Below, piece by piece: positions 1-8,716 of a stretch of 64,000 nucleotides of DNA. The DNA comes from Lachnospiraceae bacterium (GTDB taxonomy: Bacteria > Bacillota > Clostridia > Lachnospirales > Lachnospiraceae). The stretch covers positions 1-64,000 of the forward strand of contig JAFUVF010000007.1 in assembly GCA_017483735.1 (NCBI GenBank). The letters run 5' to 3'. Positions within the stretch are counted from its first letter, which is position 1. Every line of letters begins with the position of its first letter. The position numbers and the translations under genes are program-made. The notes beneath the pieces were generated by a model. The model was not told the DNA's origin, did not search any database, and saw nothing but the letters and a program-made list of their open reading frames with translations.

Positions 1-1887
1 CATCAGGCTGTAATACATCAATATGCGAGGGAGATGCTTGCCGGAGGAGGCAAGATGATTCTGGGCTCCGACTCACATACCAGATATGGCGCATTGGGAA
101 CAATGGCTGTGGGAGAGGGCGGCCCTGAACTGGTAAAGCAGCTTTTGAACCAGACCTATGACATAAATATGCCGCAGGTTGTGTGTATATATCTGACGGG
201 AGAGCCCGTAAAGGGAGTGGGACCTCAGGATGTGGCGCTGGCAATAATCGGCGCAGTATTCAAAAACGGATATGTGAAGAATAAGGTAATGGAGTTCGTG
301 GGCCCGGGAGTATCTGCTCTCTCGGCGGATTTCAGAATCGGCGTGGACGTAATGACTACTGAGACCACATGCCTGTCCTCCATATGGAGAACTGACGATA
401 ATATAAAGGAGTTCTATGATATTCACGGAAGAGTATCAGAATATGAGGAGCTTAATCCGGAGGATATCGCATATTATGACGGTGTTGTCGAGGTCAATCT
501 TTCAAAAATACGTCCCATGATAGCAATGCCCTTCCATCCAAGCAACACCTATACGATAGAGGAGCTTAACGAGAATCTTCTTGATATATTGGAGGATACG
601 GAGAAGAAGGCGAAGGTAAGTCTCGACAATGCGGTGGAATATCATCTTAGGGACAAGGTAAGGAACGGAAAGCTTGTCGTTGATCAGGGAATCATCGCAG
701 GCTGTGCGGGAGGCGGATTTGAGAATATTTGCGCCGCAGCGGACATACTCAGGGGCAGATTTATCGGCTCCGACGGCTTCACACTCTCCGTATATCCCGC
801 ATCAATGCCAATATATATGGAAATCATCAAAAACGGTACTGCAGCTGATATCCTGCAGACAGGAGCTGTGTTAAAGACTGCATTCTGCGGCCCCTGCTTT
901 GGCGCAGGCGACACTCCGGCAAACAACGCCTTCAGTATCAGACATTCTACAAGAAACTTCCCGAACCGTGAGGGAAGTAAGCTCCAGAACGGACAGATTT
1001 CCTCCGTGGCGCTTATGGACGCACGTTCCATTGCGGCCACAGCGGCAAACAAGGGAGTGCTCACCCCTGCCACGGAATTTGACGGGGACTTCGGAAAATA
1101 CAAGTATCATTATGATGCGGAAATATACAAAAACAGAGTCTTTGATTCAAAGGGCGTCGCAGATGAATCCGTGGAAATACAGTTCGGCCCCAACATAAAG
1201 GACTGGCCCGAGATGGGAGCACTTCCGGAGAATCTTGTACTGCGTGTGGTTTCGGAGATACATGACCCCGTTACCACGACGGATGAGCTGATCCCCTCCG
1301 GAGAGACCTCATCATACCGCTCGAATCCTTTGGGACTTGCGGAGTTTGCATTGTCGAGAAAGGATCCTTTGTATGTCGGCAGGGCTAAAGAGGTGCAGAA
1401 GGCGGAAACTGCACGAATGAAGGGAGAGCATCCCTGCCAGGAGAATCCGTGGGTTAAGGATGTGATGAGCGCAGTACACACGAGGTTTGAGGGCGCAAAT
1501 CATTCGAATACAGGCTTCGGCTCCACGATATTTGCGGTAAAGCCGGGAGACGGCTCCGCAAGGGAGCAGGCGGCATCCTGCCAGAAGGTACTGGGCGGCT
1601 GGGCGAATATCGCCAATGAGTACGCTACGAAGCGCTACCGCTCCAACCTTATAAACTGGGGAATGCTTCCATTTATAATAAAGGAAGGGGAGCTGCCCTT
1701 CAAAAATCTCGACTATCTCTTCATACCGGATATAAGAAAAGCAGTGGAGGAGAAGTGGGATGTCATAAAGGCGTACAAGGTTTCCGAGGGGGCGCTTGAT
1801 GAGTTTGAGCTTACGCTTGGGGAGCTTACGGATGATGAGAGGCAGATAATACTTGACGGGTGCCTGATAAACTACAATAGAGTATAG
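1..1887 (+). CDS. Aconitase-family hydratase, 5'-truncated by window edge
   Basis: The frame is open from base 1, so the N-terminus lies outside the window; the first in-window Met is at 34. Aconitase-family enzymes interconvert hydroxy-acids through a [4Fe-4S] cluster in the cytosol. The early motif [12 protein letters not shown] matches the substrate-binding region of the aconitase fold, and the three cluster Cys are visible: one in TTETTCLSS (residue 113 counted from base 34) and two in [10 protein letters not shown] (285 and 288). A swivelling C-terminal domain follows ([15 protein letters not shown]). About 628 residues are visible, so the full protein is probably near 750, like the YbhJ-type hydratases. 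It could be a true aconitate hydratase or a paralogue with another substrate; the upstream genes are not visible. Ends with TAG. Confidence 0.88.
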   Translation, partial: HQAVIHQYAREMLAGGGKMILGSDSHTRYGALGTMAVGEGGPELVKQLLNQTYDINMPQVVCIYLTGEPVKGVGPQDVALAIIGAVFKNGYVKNKVMEFVGPGVSALSADFRIGVDVMTTETTCLSSIWRTDDNIKEFYDIHGRVSEYEELNPEDIAYYDGVVEVNLSKIRPMIAMPFHPSNTYTIEELNENLLDILEDTEKKAKVSLDNAVEYHLRDKVRNGKLVVDQGIIAGCAGGGFENICAAADILRGRFIGSDGFTLSVYPASMPIYMEIIKNGTAADILQTGAVLKTAFCGPCFGAGDTPANNAFSIRHSTRNFPNREGSKLQNGQISSVALMDARSIAATAANKGVLTPATEFDGDFGKYKYHYDAEIYKNRVFDSKGVADESVEIQFGPNIKDWPEMGALPENLVLRVVSEIHDPVTTTDELIPSGETSSYRSNPLGLAEFALSRKDPLYVGRAKEVQKAETARMKGEHPCQENPWVKDVMSAVHTRFEGANHSNTGFGSTIFAVKPGDGSAREQAASCQKVLGGWANIANEYATKRYRSNLINWGMLPFIIKEGELPFKNLDYLFIPDIRKAVEEKWDVIKAYKVSEGALDEFELTLGELTDDERQIILDGCLINYNRV

Positions 1888-1899
1888 AATAATTATAAT

Positions 1900-2067
1900 A
1901 AGTCGGGATTTATATATGTTTGCTTGCTTTGTTTCACTACCCTCATTTTGCTTCAGTTGCATTACCTCGCTCTGACGACCCGCAGTTCATGTCGTCGCCG
2001 CTTCGGTAGCAATTCGCAAAATTCAGTCGTTCAACATGCTGCGCAATCCATATATAAATCCCGACTT
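1900..2067. repeat. Long inverted-repeat element, 19-bp perfect arms
   Basis: The arms AAGTCGGGATTTATATATG (1900-1918) and its exact reverse complement (2049-2067) flank about 130 bases that hold no plausible gene. The element sits directly behind the hydratase stop and ahead of the sigma-D promoter of the next gene. It could be a small non-autonomous repeat (MITE/REP-like) or a large structured 3' end. No second copy was seen in this window, so its nature is open. Confidence 0.55.
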
Positions 2068-2114
2068 TAAAGTTTTCTATATTTTATCGGCAGGAGCCCC
2101 TTAAAAATTTAGCC

Positions 2115-2141
2115 TAAATTTAAACTGTTATACTCCGATAT
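2115..2141 (+). promoter_or_regulatory. Sigma-D (SigD/FliA-type) promoter
   Basis: TAAA at 2115-2118, a 15-base spacer and TCCGATAT at 2134-2141 match the motility sigma factor consensus TAAA-N15-GCCGATAT at nearly every position. It lies about 90 bases upstream of the calcium-loop gene at 2232, which puts that gene in the motility regulon. It resembles the flgM promoter at 8361. Confidence 0.7.
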
Positions 2142-2151
2142 ATTAAGTACA

Positions 2152-2216
2152 GGGCGAATGCGCAGCGCCCAAGTAAATATAGGCGTCCACGCCAGACAGG
2201 GATGTGGCGGAGGACG
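2152..2216 (+). promoter_or_regulatory. Structured 5' leader with two hairpins
   Basis: Hairpin one pairs GGGCG (2152-2156) with CGCCC (2166-2170). Hairpin two stacks CGTCC/GGACG (2184-2188 with 2212-2216) on CGCCA/TGGCG (2190-2194 with 2205-2209). The second ends three bases before the Shine-Dalgarno AAGGAG at 2221 and encloses the apparent ATG at 2202, which argues against that start. I could not match the fold to a known riboswitch class. Confidence 0.4.
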
Positions 2217-2231
2217 GGAAAAGGAGTATTA

Positions 2232-3395
2232 TTGAGGATAGATTCCAGTAAGGTAGGAATGGAATCCGAAAGGACTTACGAGTCCACAAAGACATCCTCG
2301 AAACGATTTTTGCTATCTGACTATGCGGGAGGCAATGCTTCAAAAGACGGACTGAATGCATTTGTTTCCTACGGAAACGGTGAAAATGCCGGAAAACAAA
2401 CTGAATATGAATCCGACAGTATTATTGCCGTTTCTTCGGACTGGCAGGAACGCTTTGAGGGAAGGTACAACGCTTCATTTTTGAAGATAAGCGTTACAAG
2501 CAATGAGTCTTTGTCAGCCACAAGGAATGTGGGAGTAACACAAACGGGAGAATCCGGTAACGGAGAAAACTCCATTCAGGCTGTGAAACGGCAGGCGCTT
2601 CTCTACATTTTCGAGATACTTTTCGGGAAAAAGAGAGACAAATTAAAAGACCTGTTGGACAGATACGGATTTGAGACAGCCCAGGCAGGTACGGGAATGA
2701 CGGCACAAGGTCCTGTTACCCTTACCTACGAAAACGAGCAGTACTTTAACGAGAAGGAGAACACCTCCTTTTCCTCGAAAGGGACGGTAAAGACTGCGGA
2801 CGGAAGGACGATTGATTTTGATATCAATGTCGGCATGAGCAGGGAGTTTGAGGAATATTTCAAGGAGAATATGCAGATACAAAAGCTTAATCTCTGCGAC
2901 CCCCTCGTAATAAACCTAAACGACAATGTGGCAGGTCTTTCCGACCAGACCTTTTTCTTCGACATCGATGCGGACGGAGTGAAGGATGAGATATCAGAGC
3001 TCTCCAAGGGAAGCGGATATCTTGCCCTCGACAAAAACGGAGACGGCATCATAAACGACGGAAGCGAGCTTTTCGGAACCAAATCAGGGAACGGTTTCAA
3101 GGAGCTTTCCGCCTATGATGACGACGGCGACGGCTGGATTGACGAAGATGATGAGGTGTGGAGTAAGCTCAAAATCTGGACGAAGGATGAAGCCGGGAAG
3201 GACATTCTTCTGACCTTGAAGGAGGCCGGTGTGGGTGCCATAAATCTTCAGAGCGCCAAGACGAATTTTTCTCTGAATGATGATAAGAACAACACCAGAG
3301 GCGTCATCAGAAACACGGGCATATTCCTCTATGAAAACGGTAATGTGGGAACCGTGCAGCATCTGGATGTCAACAGGTATTCTAAGTTGGCGTAG
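2232..3395 (+). CDS. Calcium-loop protein of the motility regulon, function unknown
   Basis: The start is set at TTG 2232 because AAAAGGAG lies five bases before it; an ATG at 2202 is buried in a leader hairpin. The protein would begin MRIDSSKVGMESERTYES and has no signal peptide or membrane segment. Residues about 244-308 hold a run of Asp-rich loops (DIDADGVKDEISEL, DKNGDGIINDGSELF, DDDGDGWIDEDDE) like the EF-hand/dockerin-type calcium loops seen in exported bacterial proteins. The middle is not recognised. The sigma-D promoter links expression to flagellar genes. A role in surface or secreted calcium-dependent adhesion is possible but unproven. A terminator follows at 3437. Confidence 0.7.
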   Translation: MRIDSSKVGMESERTYESTKTSSKRFLLSDYAGGNASKDGLNAFVSYGNGENAGKQTEYESDSIIAVSSDWQERFEGRYNASFLKISVTSNESLSATRNVGVTQTGESGNGENSIQAVKRQALLYIFEILFGKKRDKLKDLLDRYGFETAQAGTGMTAQGPVTLTYENEQYFNEKENTSFSSKGTVKTADGRTIDFDINVGMSREFEEYFKENMQIQKLNLCDPLVINLNDNVAGLSDQTFFFDIDADGVKDEISELSKGSGYLALDKNGDGIINDGSELFGTKSGNGFKELSAYDDDGDGWIDEDDEVWSKLKIWTKDEAGKDILLTLKEAGVGAINLQSAKTNFSLNDDKNNTRGVIRNTGIFLYENGNVGTVQHLDVNRYSKLA

Positions 3396-3436
3396 TCCGC
3401 CAAAAAGACAGTTATAGTTTCGAAATGTATAAAAGT

Positions 3437-3478
3437 AATAAGGGTACGCACTTAAAGTGGCGCACCCTTATTCTTTTT
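3437..3478 (+). terminator. Rho-independent terminator
   Basis: AATAAGGGT (3437-3445) pairs with ACCCTTATT (3464-3472), with further inner pairing, and is followed by TCTTTTTG. It closes the calcium-loop gene. Confidence 0.7.
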
Positions 3479-3519
3479 GTTGAAAAATAAAGGGATACGC
3501 TGTAAAATTAGAAAAGTAT

Positions 3520-4797
3520 ATGTGTAAAAAAAATTTTTTGAAAAATATCATAGGAAGAGCGCTTGCTTTTGCAGCAGGTATAGCGCTCATTATAAATATC
3601 TGCGGCTGTGGTATGACAAAGAGCGCCGTGGAGACGGTGTCCGTAATACCAATGGAGAGTGTTGCGGTGCTTGACTATACCCTTCCAAAGAATACGCCGG
3701 GGGTAATAATCGACAAAAACGGGTATCATCCGGAAAGCCTCAAACGTGCGGTGCTTGCAGGGAAAAAGCTTCCGGAGAGCTTTGATATTATAGATGCCGA
3801 AACTGGGGAGACAGTTTTTTCGGGAGAAGTGAAAAACATCACGTATTCCGAGAATGACGGCAAATATGTGGGGTATGCGGAGTTTGACGACCTCGACAGA
3901 GAGGGAGAGTATTACATACGTTGTGAACATATAGGCTTTTCCTACACCTTCAGAATATCGGAAGCAATTTATGCCGAATTGTATAATGAGCTTTATGCGG
4001 AATTTGTCGACAGCATAAAAAACAAAACGGCGGATGAGGAGAATATACTTGCACTGCTTCTGTCATATGAATATCATCCCGGCATATACGGGGATGAAAA
4101 TTCAAACGACATTCCGGATGTTTTGGAATACATAAAGGAGTGGGTAAGAAATATTGATTACACCGGAATAGAAGCCTCTAAAAGCTCCGGCTATGTGGCG
4201 GTGCTGGCAAAGTATTCATACCTCTATCAGGATTTTGACAGGGCTTATGCCACAGAGTGCATACAGAGAGCCTCATCCCTATTTAACCAGTCGAAGGATG
4301 AGGTAAATAATGACGGCGGGCTGTTTTTTGCGCTGACGGAAATGTACAGAGCCACCGGCAGAGCCTCCTATGGGGACAGGATTATTGAGTACAAGGAATA
4401 CCTAAGCGCCAATACGGCTTTTACTACGGACAGAGGCTATCTCTACGGCGCAATGACCTATATGCTGACGAGACAGCGCATAGATACGGAATTGTGCCAG
4501 CTTTTTATGGACAGGGTAACGGACAGGGGAGTAAGCATAATGGATACCTATAGGGAGCTGATCAAGCCTACGGGAGCCAGAAACTCCGGCGCAGATGATG
4601 TGCTTTCCAGAGCGGTGGAGCTCTCCTGCTCGAACGTCATATTCAAAAGCTATCAGTACGACTGCATAGAGGAGGATTTCTTGCATTATCTTCTGGGCTG
4701 CAATATGTCGTCGGAGGAGCTGTACCCCGGAAGCGGAAGCAGAAATGATTATCTTATTCTGCTCGGGCTGGTATCGGATGTATATAATGAGGAATAG
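3520..4797 (+). CDS. Lipoprotein with cellulase-N-terminal Ig-like domain
   Basis: The N-terminus has a basic stretch, a hydrophobic core and Cys28/Cys30 (INICGCG), so it is probably a lipoprotein on the outer face of the membrane. Residues about 58-145 (VIIDKNGYHPESLKRAVLAG ... GEYYIRCEHIGFSYTFRI) look like the Ig-like domain that precedes GH9 endoglucanases. The remaining 280 residues are helical and could be a degenerate alpha/alpha barrel, but the GH9 catalytic Asp pair and Glu were not seen, so enzyme activity is doubtful. The ribosome site before ATG 3520 is weak. The stop is two bases before the alpha/beta hydrolase start, so it is probably the first gene of an operon with MurF and Ddl. 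It may bind wall or glycan material. Confidence 0.6.
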   Translation: MCKKNFLKNIIGRALAFAAGIALIINICGCGMTKSAVETVSVIPMESVAVLDYTLPKNTPGVIIDKNGYHPESLKRAVLAGKKLPESFDIIDAETGETVFSGEVKNITYSENDGKYVGYAEFDDLDREGEYYIRCEHIGFSYTFRISEAIYAELYNELYAEFVDSIKNKTADEENILALLLSYEYHPGIYGDENSNDIPDVLEYIKEWVRNIDYTGIEASKSSGYVAVLAKYSYLYQDFDRAYATECIQRASSLFNQSKDEVNNDGGLFFALTEMYRATGRASYGDRIIEYKEYLSANTAFTTDRGYLYGAMTYMLTRQRIDTELCQLFMDRVTDRGVSIMDTYRELIKPTGARNSGADDVLSRAVELSCSNVIFKSYQYDCIEEDFLHYLLGCNMSSEELYPGSGSRNDYLILLGLVSDVYNEE

Positions 4798-4799
4798 AG

Positions 4800-5573
4800 A
4801 TGTATATAAAGGTCGACGGATATAATATTGAATACAAGGTTACCGGAGAAGGAGATAATATTGCCGTCATAATTCAGGGGTGGGGCACGAAGCTTGCGGT
4901 GTATGATTCCATTGCAAAGCTTCTCTCCGAAAAATTCAAGGTTATAACCTTTGATCTGCCGGGCTTTGGCGGGAGCGAGGAGCCAAAGGAGCCGTGGAAT
5001 ATAGACCGTTATGGGGAGTTTTTCTGTCACTTTATGCAGGCGTTTTCCGTAAAAAGGGCGGTGCTTATCGGACATTCCTACGGCGGAAGGATAATAATAA
5101 AGCTTGCAGGCAAAAATGATCTGCCCTTTGAGGTAGACAGAATAGTACTTATAGACAGTGCGGGCATTATGCCTAAGCGCTCCCTTAAGCAGCGCTTCAA
5201 TATAAGAAAATACAAAATATTAAAGCATATATACGGAGCAAGGCTTGTGGAATTTCTATTCCCGGAGCTTGTGGAGGACTGGAGAATGAGGCAGGGCTCC
5301 GCCGATTACAGAAACGCATCCCCCATAATGAGGCAGTGCATGGTAATGGCGGTAAATGAAGATTTAACCGGTCTGCTTCCGGGAATCAGTAAGGAAACGC
5401 TTCTCATATGGGGAGATAAGGATACGGCAACGCCACTTTCGGACGGAAGGCTTATGGAAAGCAAAATCAAAAATTCAGGGCTTGCCGTGATAGAGGGGGC
5501 GGGGCATTTTTCCTTTCTGGACAAGCCGGCAGTATTTAACAGTATTTTGAAATCATATTTTGGAATGGAATAA
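4800..5573 (+). CDS. Alpha/beta hydrolase
   Basis: A 257-residue cytosolic alpha/beta-hydrolase fold with the expected order: oxyanion region IQGWGTKLAVYD, DLPGFGGSE, nucleophile elbow GHSYGGR (Ser about 94), acid in WGDKDTATP, and catalytic His in GAGHFSFLDKP. The substrate is not evident; it could be an esterase, lipase or C-C hydrolase. Its position, three bases from the MurF start and after the lipoprotein, suggests co-transcription with peptidoglycan precursor genes, but a wall function is only an inference. Confidence 0.85.
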   Translation: MYIKVDGYNIEYKVTGEGDNIAVIIQGWGTKLAVYDSIAKLLSEKFKVITFDLPGFGGSEEPKEPWNIDRYGEFFCHFMQAFSVKRAVLIGHSYGGRIIIKLAGKNDLPFEVDRIVLIDSAGIMPKRSLKQRFNIRKYKILKHIYGARLVEFLFPELVEDWRMRQGSADYRNASPIMRQCMVMAVNEDLTGLLPGISKETLLIWGDKDTATPLSDGRLMESKIKNSGLAVIEGAGHFSFLDKPAVFNSILKSYFGME

Positions 5574-5576
5574 ATA

Positions 5577-7136
5577 ATGGAAATAAGGACTATAATAGCG
5601 GCACTTCTTTTCGTATATGCATTTTATATAGCAATGCGGCACAATCTTCATATGTTCCAGCTAAACGGCTACAAGAACGGCGAGCATTTTAACCGCATGA
5701 AGAAAAATCTAAGGCAGCAGTGGCTTCTTATGGCGGGCATGCTTCTGGGAGTTATAAGAATATTTATAAGCTCCGTATTTTTGGACATACCCATATTTTT
5801 CGTGCTGATAATGACCATCCTTGTGTACAGGGCGTTGAGAAGGCTTAACAACAAAAAGAAGCTGGTCTACACCGCCAGAGTAAAGAGACTCATTGCGACA
5901 GATCTATGCTTGGCCGCAATTTGCATAGCGGCAGCGTTCTTCATTGCGGGAATAAAGCCTCTGACCGGTATTTTTGCACTGCTAACAGGGCTCCAGATAT
6001 TCATGCTTATAATATGCAATATAATAAATCATCCCATTGAGTCGGCGATAAACAGACACTACATAAATGATGCGAAGAAGCGGCTTAAGGAGGCGGAGGG
6101 GCTGAAAATCCTCGGGGTTACCGGAAGCTATGGAAAGACCAGCGTGAAATTTTATTTAAAAACGCTGCTTGAAGAGCATTACAGGGTGCTTGTGACGCCC
6201 GAAAGCTACAATACGCCCATGGGTATCGTAAAGACTATACGTGGAAGCCTTAAGCCCACGGATGAAATATTTGTCTGTGAGATGGGGGCAAGGCATGTGG
6301 GAGATATAAAGGAAATCTGCGATATAGTGCATCCGGATCATGGACTGATTACCTCCATAGGCCCACAGCATTTAGAGACCTTTTTCAATATGGAAAATAT
6401 CAAGAATACCAAATTTGAGCTTGCGGATGCGCTGCCAAAGGACGGCATCCTTTTCCTGAACGGGGATAATGCATACATAAACGATAAAGAGGAAAAATAT
6501 GATAACAAGGTATTCTACAGAACAGGAGAGGGAGAGGGATATACAGCAAAGGACATAAGGGTTTCGCAGACAGGAACGGAGTTTACGGTGCTTGCGCCCT
6601 CCGGTGCAAGCGAAAAATTCAGCACAAGACTTGTGGGAGAGCACAATGTCATAAATATTTTGGGTGCCATAGCCGTGGCAAATACCTTTAATATCCCCCT
6701 GAAGGATTTAAAGGTTCCGGTAAGACGCCTTGCTCCTGTGCCTCACAGAATGGAATTGAAGGAGCATGGGGATGTGACCATTATTGATGATGCCTACAAT
6801 TCAAATCCCATAGGCTCAAAGGCTGCGGTGGAGACCTTAAAGCTCTTCCCGGGAGTGAGAATCCTCATAACTCCCGGCATGGTGGAGCTCGGAGATGAAG
6901 AGGAAAAATATAATTATGAATTCGGAGGATATGCGGCAGGGTGCTGCGATCATATCCTGCTTGTGGGTAAAAAGCGCACAGAGCCCATAAGGAAGGGCGC
7001 TCTTGATGCGGGCTTTGATGAAGCGAAGATAAGAAGCTATGACAATGTTCAGGATGCGATAAATTATGCCTATAATATAGGTGCAGCAGGTCACAAATAC
7101 ATTCTTTTGGAAAATGATCTGCCGGATAATTATTAG
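5577..7136 (+). CDS. murF: Membrane-anchored MurF-type ligase
   Basis: UDP-MurNAc-tripeptide:D-Ala-D-Ala ligase family, which adds D-Ala-D-Ala to the peptidoglycan precursor with ATP. An N-terminal membrane region of about 150 residues (several hydrophobic segments) precedes the Mur ligase core. The P-loop GVTGSYGKTS is near residues 180-189, the central domain has FVCEMGARHVGDI, and the C-terminal domain has DDAYNSNPIGSKAA and PGMVELG. At 519 residues it is longer than the usual 450 because of the membrane part, a form common in Lachnospiraceae. Ddl, which makes its D-Ala-D-Ala substrate, is next, 19 bases downstream. The specificity assignment rests on this pairing. Confidence 0.85.
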   Translation: MEIRTIIAALLFVYAFYIAMRHNLHMFQLNGYKNGEHFNRMKKNLRQQWLLMAGMLLGVIRIFISSVFLDIPIFFVLIMTILVYRALRRLNNKKKLVYTARVKRLIATDLCLAAICIAAAFFIAGIKPLTGIFALLTGLQIFMLIICNIINHPIESAINRHYINDAKKRLKEAEGLKILGVTGSYGKTSVKFYLKTLLEEHYRVLVTPESYNTPMGIVKTIRGSLKPTDEIFVCEMGARHVGDIKEICDIVHPDHGLITSIGPQHLETFFNMENIKNTKFELADALPKDGILFLNGDNAYINDKEEKYDNKVFYRTGEGEGYTAKDIRVSQTGTEFTVLAPSGASEKFSTRLVGEHNVINILGAIAVANTFNIPLKDLKVPVRRLAPVPHRMELKEHGDVTIIDDAYNSNPIGSKAAVETLKLFPGVRILITPGMVELGDEEEKYNYEFGGYAAGCCDHILLVGKKRTEPIRKGALDAGFDEAKIRSYDNVQDAINYAYNIGAAGHKYILLENDLPDNY

Positions 7137-7155
7137 GCAGGCATGGGAGGTAAAG

Positions 7156-8349
7156 ATGAAAACAAGGGTTGCGGTGCTGTTTGGAGGAAAGAGCGTAGAG
7201 CATGAGGTGTCCGTCATCTCCGGAATACAGGCGATAATGAGCATGGACACGGAAAAATACGATATAACTCCGGTGTACCTCACAAAGAAAAATGAAATGT
7301 ATGTGGGGGAGGAGATCGGAAATATCGAAAGCTACAAGGATATACCGAAGCTTTTGTCATCCTCAAAGCGAGTGATCATGGTAAATGAGGAGGGAAGGAT
7401 AAAATTAACCGCTTTCCCTCAAAGAAAATTCGCAAAAGGCTTTTCTGTCGAAATAGATGTGGCGTTTCCCATTGTCCATGGAACCAATGTGGAGGACGGA
7501 GCGCTTCAGGGGTATTTAAAAACCATCGGCATTCCCTTTGTGGGCTGTGATGTCACGGCATCGGCAGTGGGTATGGACAAATACATAATGAAGGCAATAC
7601 TTAAGGAAAATGATGTGCCGGTGCTTCCGGCGAAGCTCTATACTGCCTCCGATTATGCGGATATGAACAGACTAATCTCGGATATAGAGATATCCTTCGG
7701 GTACCCTGTCATTATAAAGCCGGTAAATTTGGGCTCCAGCGTAGGGATAAGCGTTGCAAAATCAAGGACGGAGCTTACCGCCTCCTTGGATGACGCATTC
7801 AGATATTCATCAAATGTCCTTGCGGAGCATGCAATATCAAAGCTCCGTGAGATAAACTGTGCAGTCATAGGGGACGAGAATGAAGCCGAGGCTTCGGAGT
7901 GCGAGGAGCCCATGCACAGTAAGGATATTTTAAGCTACGCCGATAAGTATGAGAGCGGTGGCAAGAGCGGCGGCTCAAAGGGAATGGCAGGAGTATCCAG
8001 AAAAATTCCTGCAGAGCTCTCCGACAAGGAGAGGAAGAATATCCGTGATATGGCGGTAAAGGCTTTTAAGGCGCTTCGCTGTGCCGGAGTGGCGAGAATA
8101 GATTTTATGATAGACGAGGACAACGGAAAGCTGTACTTTAATGAGATAAACACAATTCCCGGCTCCCTTGCCTTCTATCTCTTTGAACCCATAGGGATTC
8201 CCTATAAGGAGCTTCTCACAAGGCTCATTGAGTCGGCGCTTATGAGAAGCAGGAGAGAGGAAGCCATAACCTACACCTTCGACACAAATATATTAAACGG
8301 CGCAGGTTTCGGAGGAAATAAGGGCGGAAAGCTCAAAAAAAATAAATAA
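7156..8349 (+). CDS. ddl: D-alanine--D-alanine ligase
   Basis: An ATP-grasp ligase joining two D-Ala for MurF. The start is ATG 7156 after GGGAGGTAAAG; upstream in-frame codons lie inside murF. The N-terminus RVAVLFGGKSVEHEVSVISG is the family signature. The ATP-grasp part shows PVIIKPVNLGSSVGISVAKS and the metal-binding end shows ARIDFMIDEDNGKLYFNEINTIPGS. At 397 residues it is somewhat longer than the usual 300-370, with an insert near residue 250 (EAEASECEEPMHSK). The wall-related run ends here and a sigma-D promoter for the flagellar genes follows. Confidence 0.93.
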   Translation: MKTRVAVLFGGKSVEHEVSVISGIQAIMSMDTEKYDITPVYLTKKNEMYVGEEIGNIESYKDIPKLLSSSKRVIMVNEEGRIKLTAFPQRKFAKGFSVEIDVAFPIVHGTNVEDGALQGYLKTIGIPFVGCDVTASAVGMDKYIMKAILKENDVPVLPAKLYTASDYADMNRLISDIEISFGYPVIIKPVNLGSSVGISVAKSRTELTASLDDAFRYSSNVLAEHAISKLREINCAVIGDENEAEASECEEPMHSKDILSYADKYESGGKSGGSKGMAGVSRKIPAELSDKERKNIRDMAVKAFKALRCAGVARIDFMIDEDNGKLYFNEINTIPGSLAFYLFEPIGIPYKELLTRLIESALMRSRREEAITYTFDTNILNGAGFGGNKGGKLKKNK

Positions 8350-8360
8350 AAATTTTCCGC

Positions 8361-8387
8361 TAAAGATTTTCAGATTGCTGTCGATAA
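8361..8387 (+). promoter_or_regulatory. Sigma-D promoter of the flgM operon
   Basis: TAAA (8361-8364), 15 bases, then GTCGATAA (8380-8387) matches the motility sigma factor consensus. It lies 45 bases ahead of flgM, where such a promoter is expected because FlgM is the anti-sigma factor of the same sigma factor. Confidence 0.75.
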
Positions 8388-8432
8388 ATATTACAACAGG
8401 ATGTGAAATCTTTTCGGAAAGGAGGAAATGAT

Positions 8433-8711
8433 ATGCGTATAGAAGCTTATAATCAGGTAAGTTCGCTCTATCAGGCAAAGAGCATCAAAAGACCCGCTTC
8501 CGCTGCGAATACAGCGTATGTAAGCGACAGGGTTCAGATAAGCAGCCTCGGCAAGGATTTCCAGACAGCCAAAGCCGCAGTGGCACAGGCTTCTGATATC
8601 AGAGAGGATATAACGGCTCCCATAAAGGAGAAGATAAACAACGGAACCTATTCTGTAGACACGGGAAGCTTTGCAGAGAAGCTCCTTGCCAAATATGAAG
8701 AGTTGAGGTAA
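8433..8711 (+). CDS. flgM: Anti-sigma-D factor FlgM
   Basis: A 92-residue FlgM-type protein that holds the motility sigma factor inactive until the hook is complete. The start is ATG 8433 behind GGAAAGGAGGAAATG; the in-frame ATG at 8403 lacks a ribosome site. The N-terminus (MRIEAYNQVSSLYQ) and C-terminal helices with ISSLGKDFQTAKAAV and YSVDTGSFAEKLLAKYEEL are typical. It is the first gene of flgM-flgN-flgK-flgK and has its own sigma-D promoter. Confidence 0.9.
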   Translation: MRIEAYNQVSSLYQAKSIKRPASAANTAYVSDRVQISSLGKDFQTAKAAVAQASDIREDITAPIKEKINNGTYSVDTGSFAEKLLAKYEELR

Positions 8712-8716
8712 TTCAA

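Noticed and set aside
1312-1962. 216-codon open frame on the minus strand
   Set aside because: It lies antisense to the hydratase gene, has no ribosome site and reads as low-quality sequence; a shadow of the real gene.
2152-2216. Possible cyclic-di-GMP or other known riboswitch
   Set aside because: The hairpins do not show the conserved loops of the classes I can recall; kept only as a structured leader.
2202-2231. ATG 2202 as start of the calcium-loop protein
   Set aside because: It lies inside a leader hairpin without a ribosome site, while TTG 2232 has AAAAGGAG at five bases.
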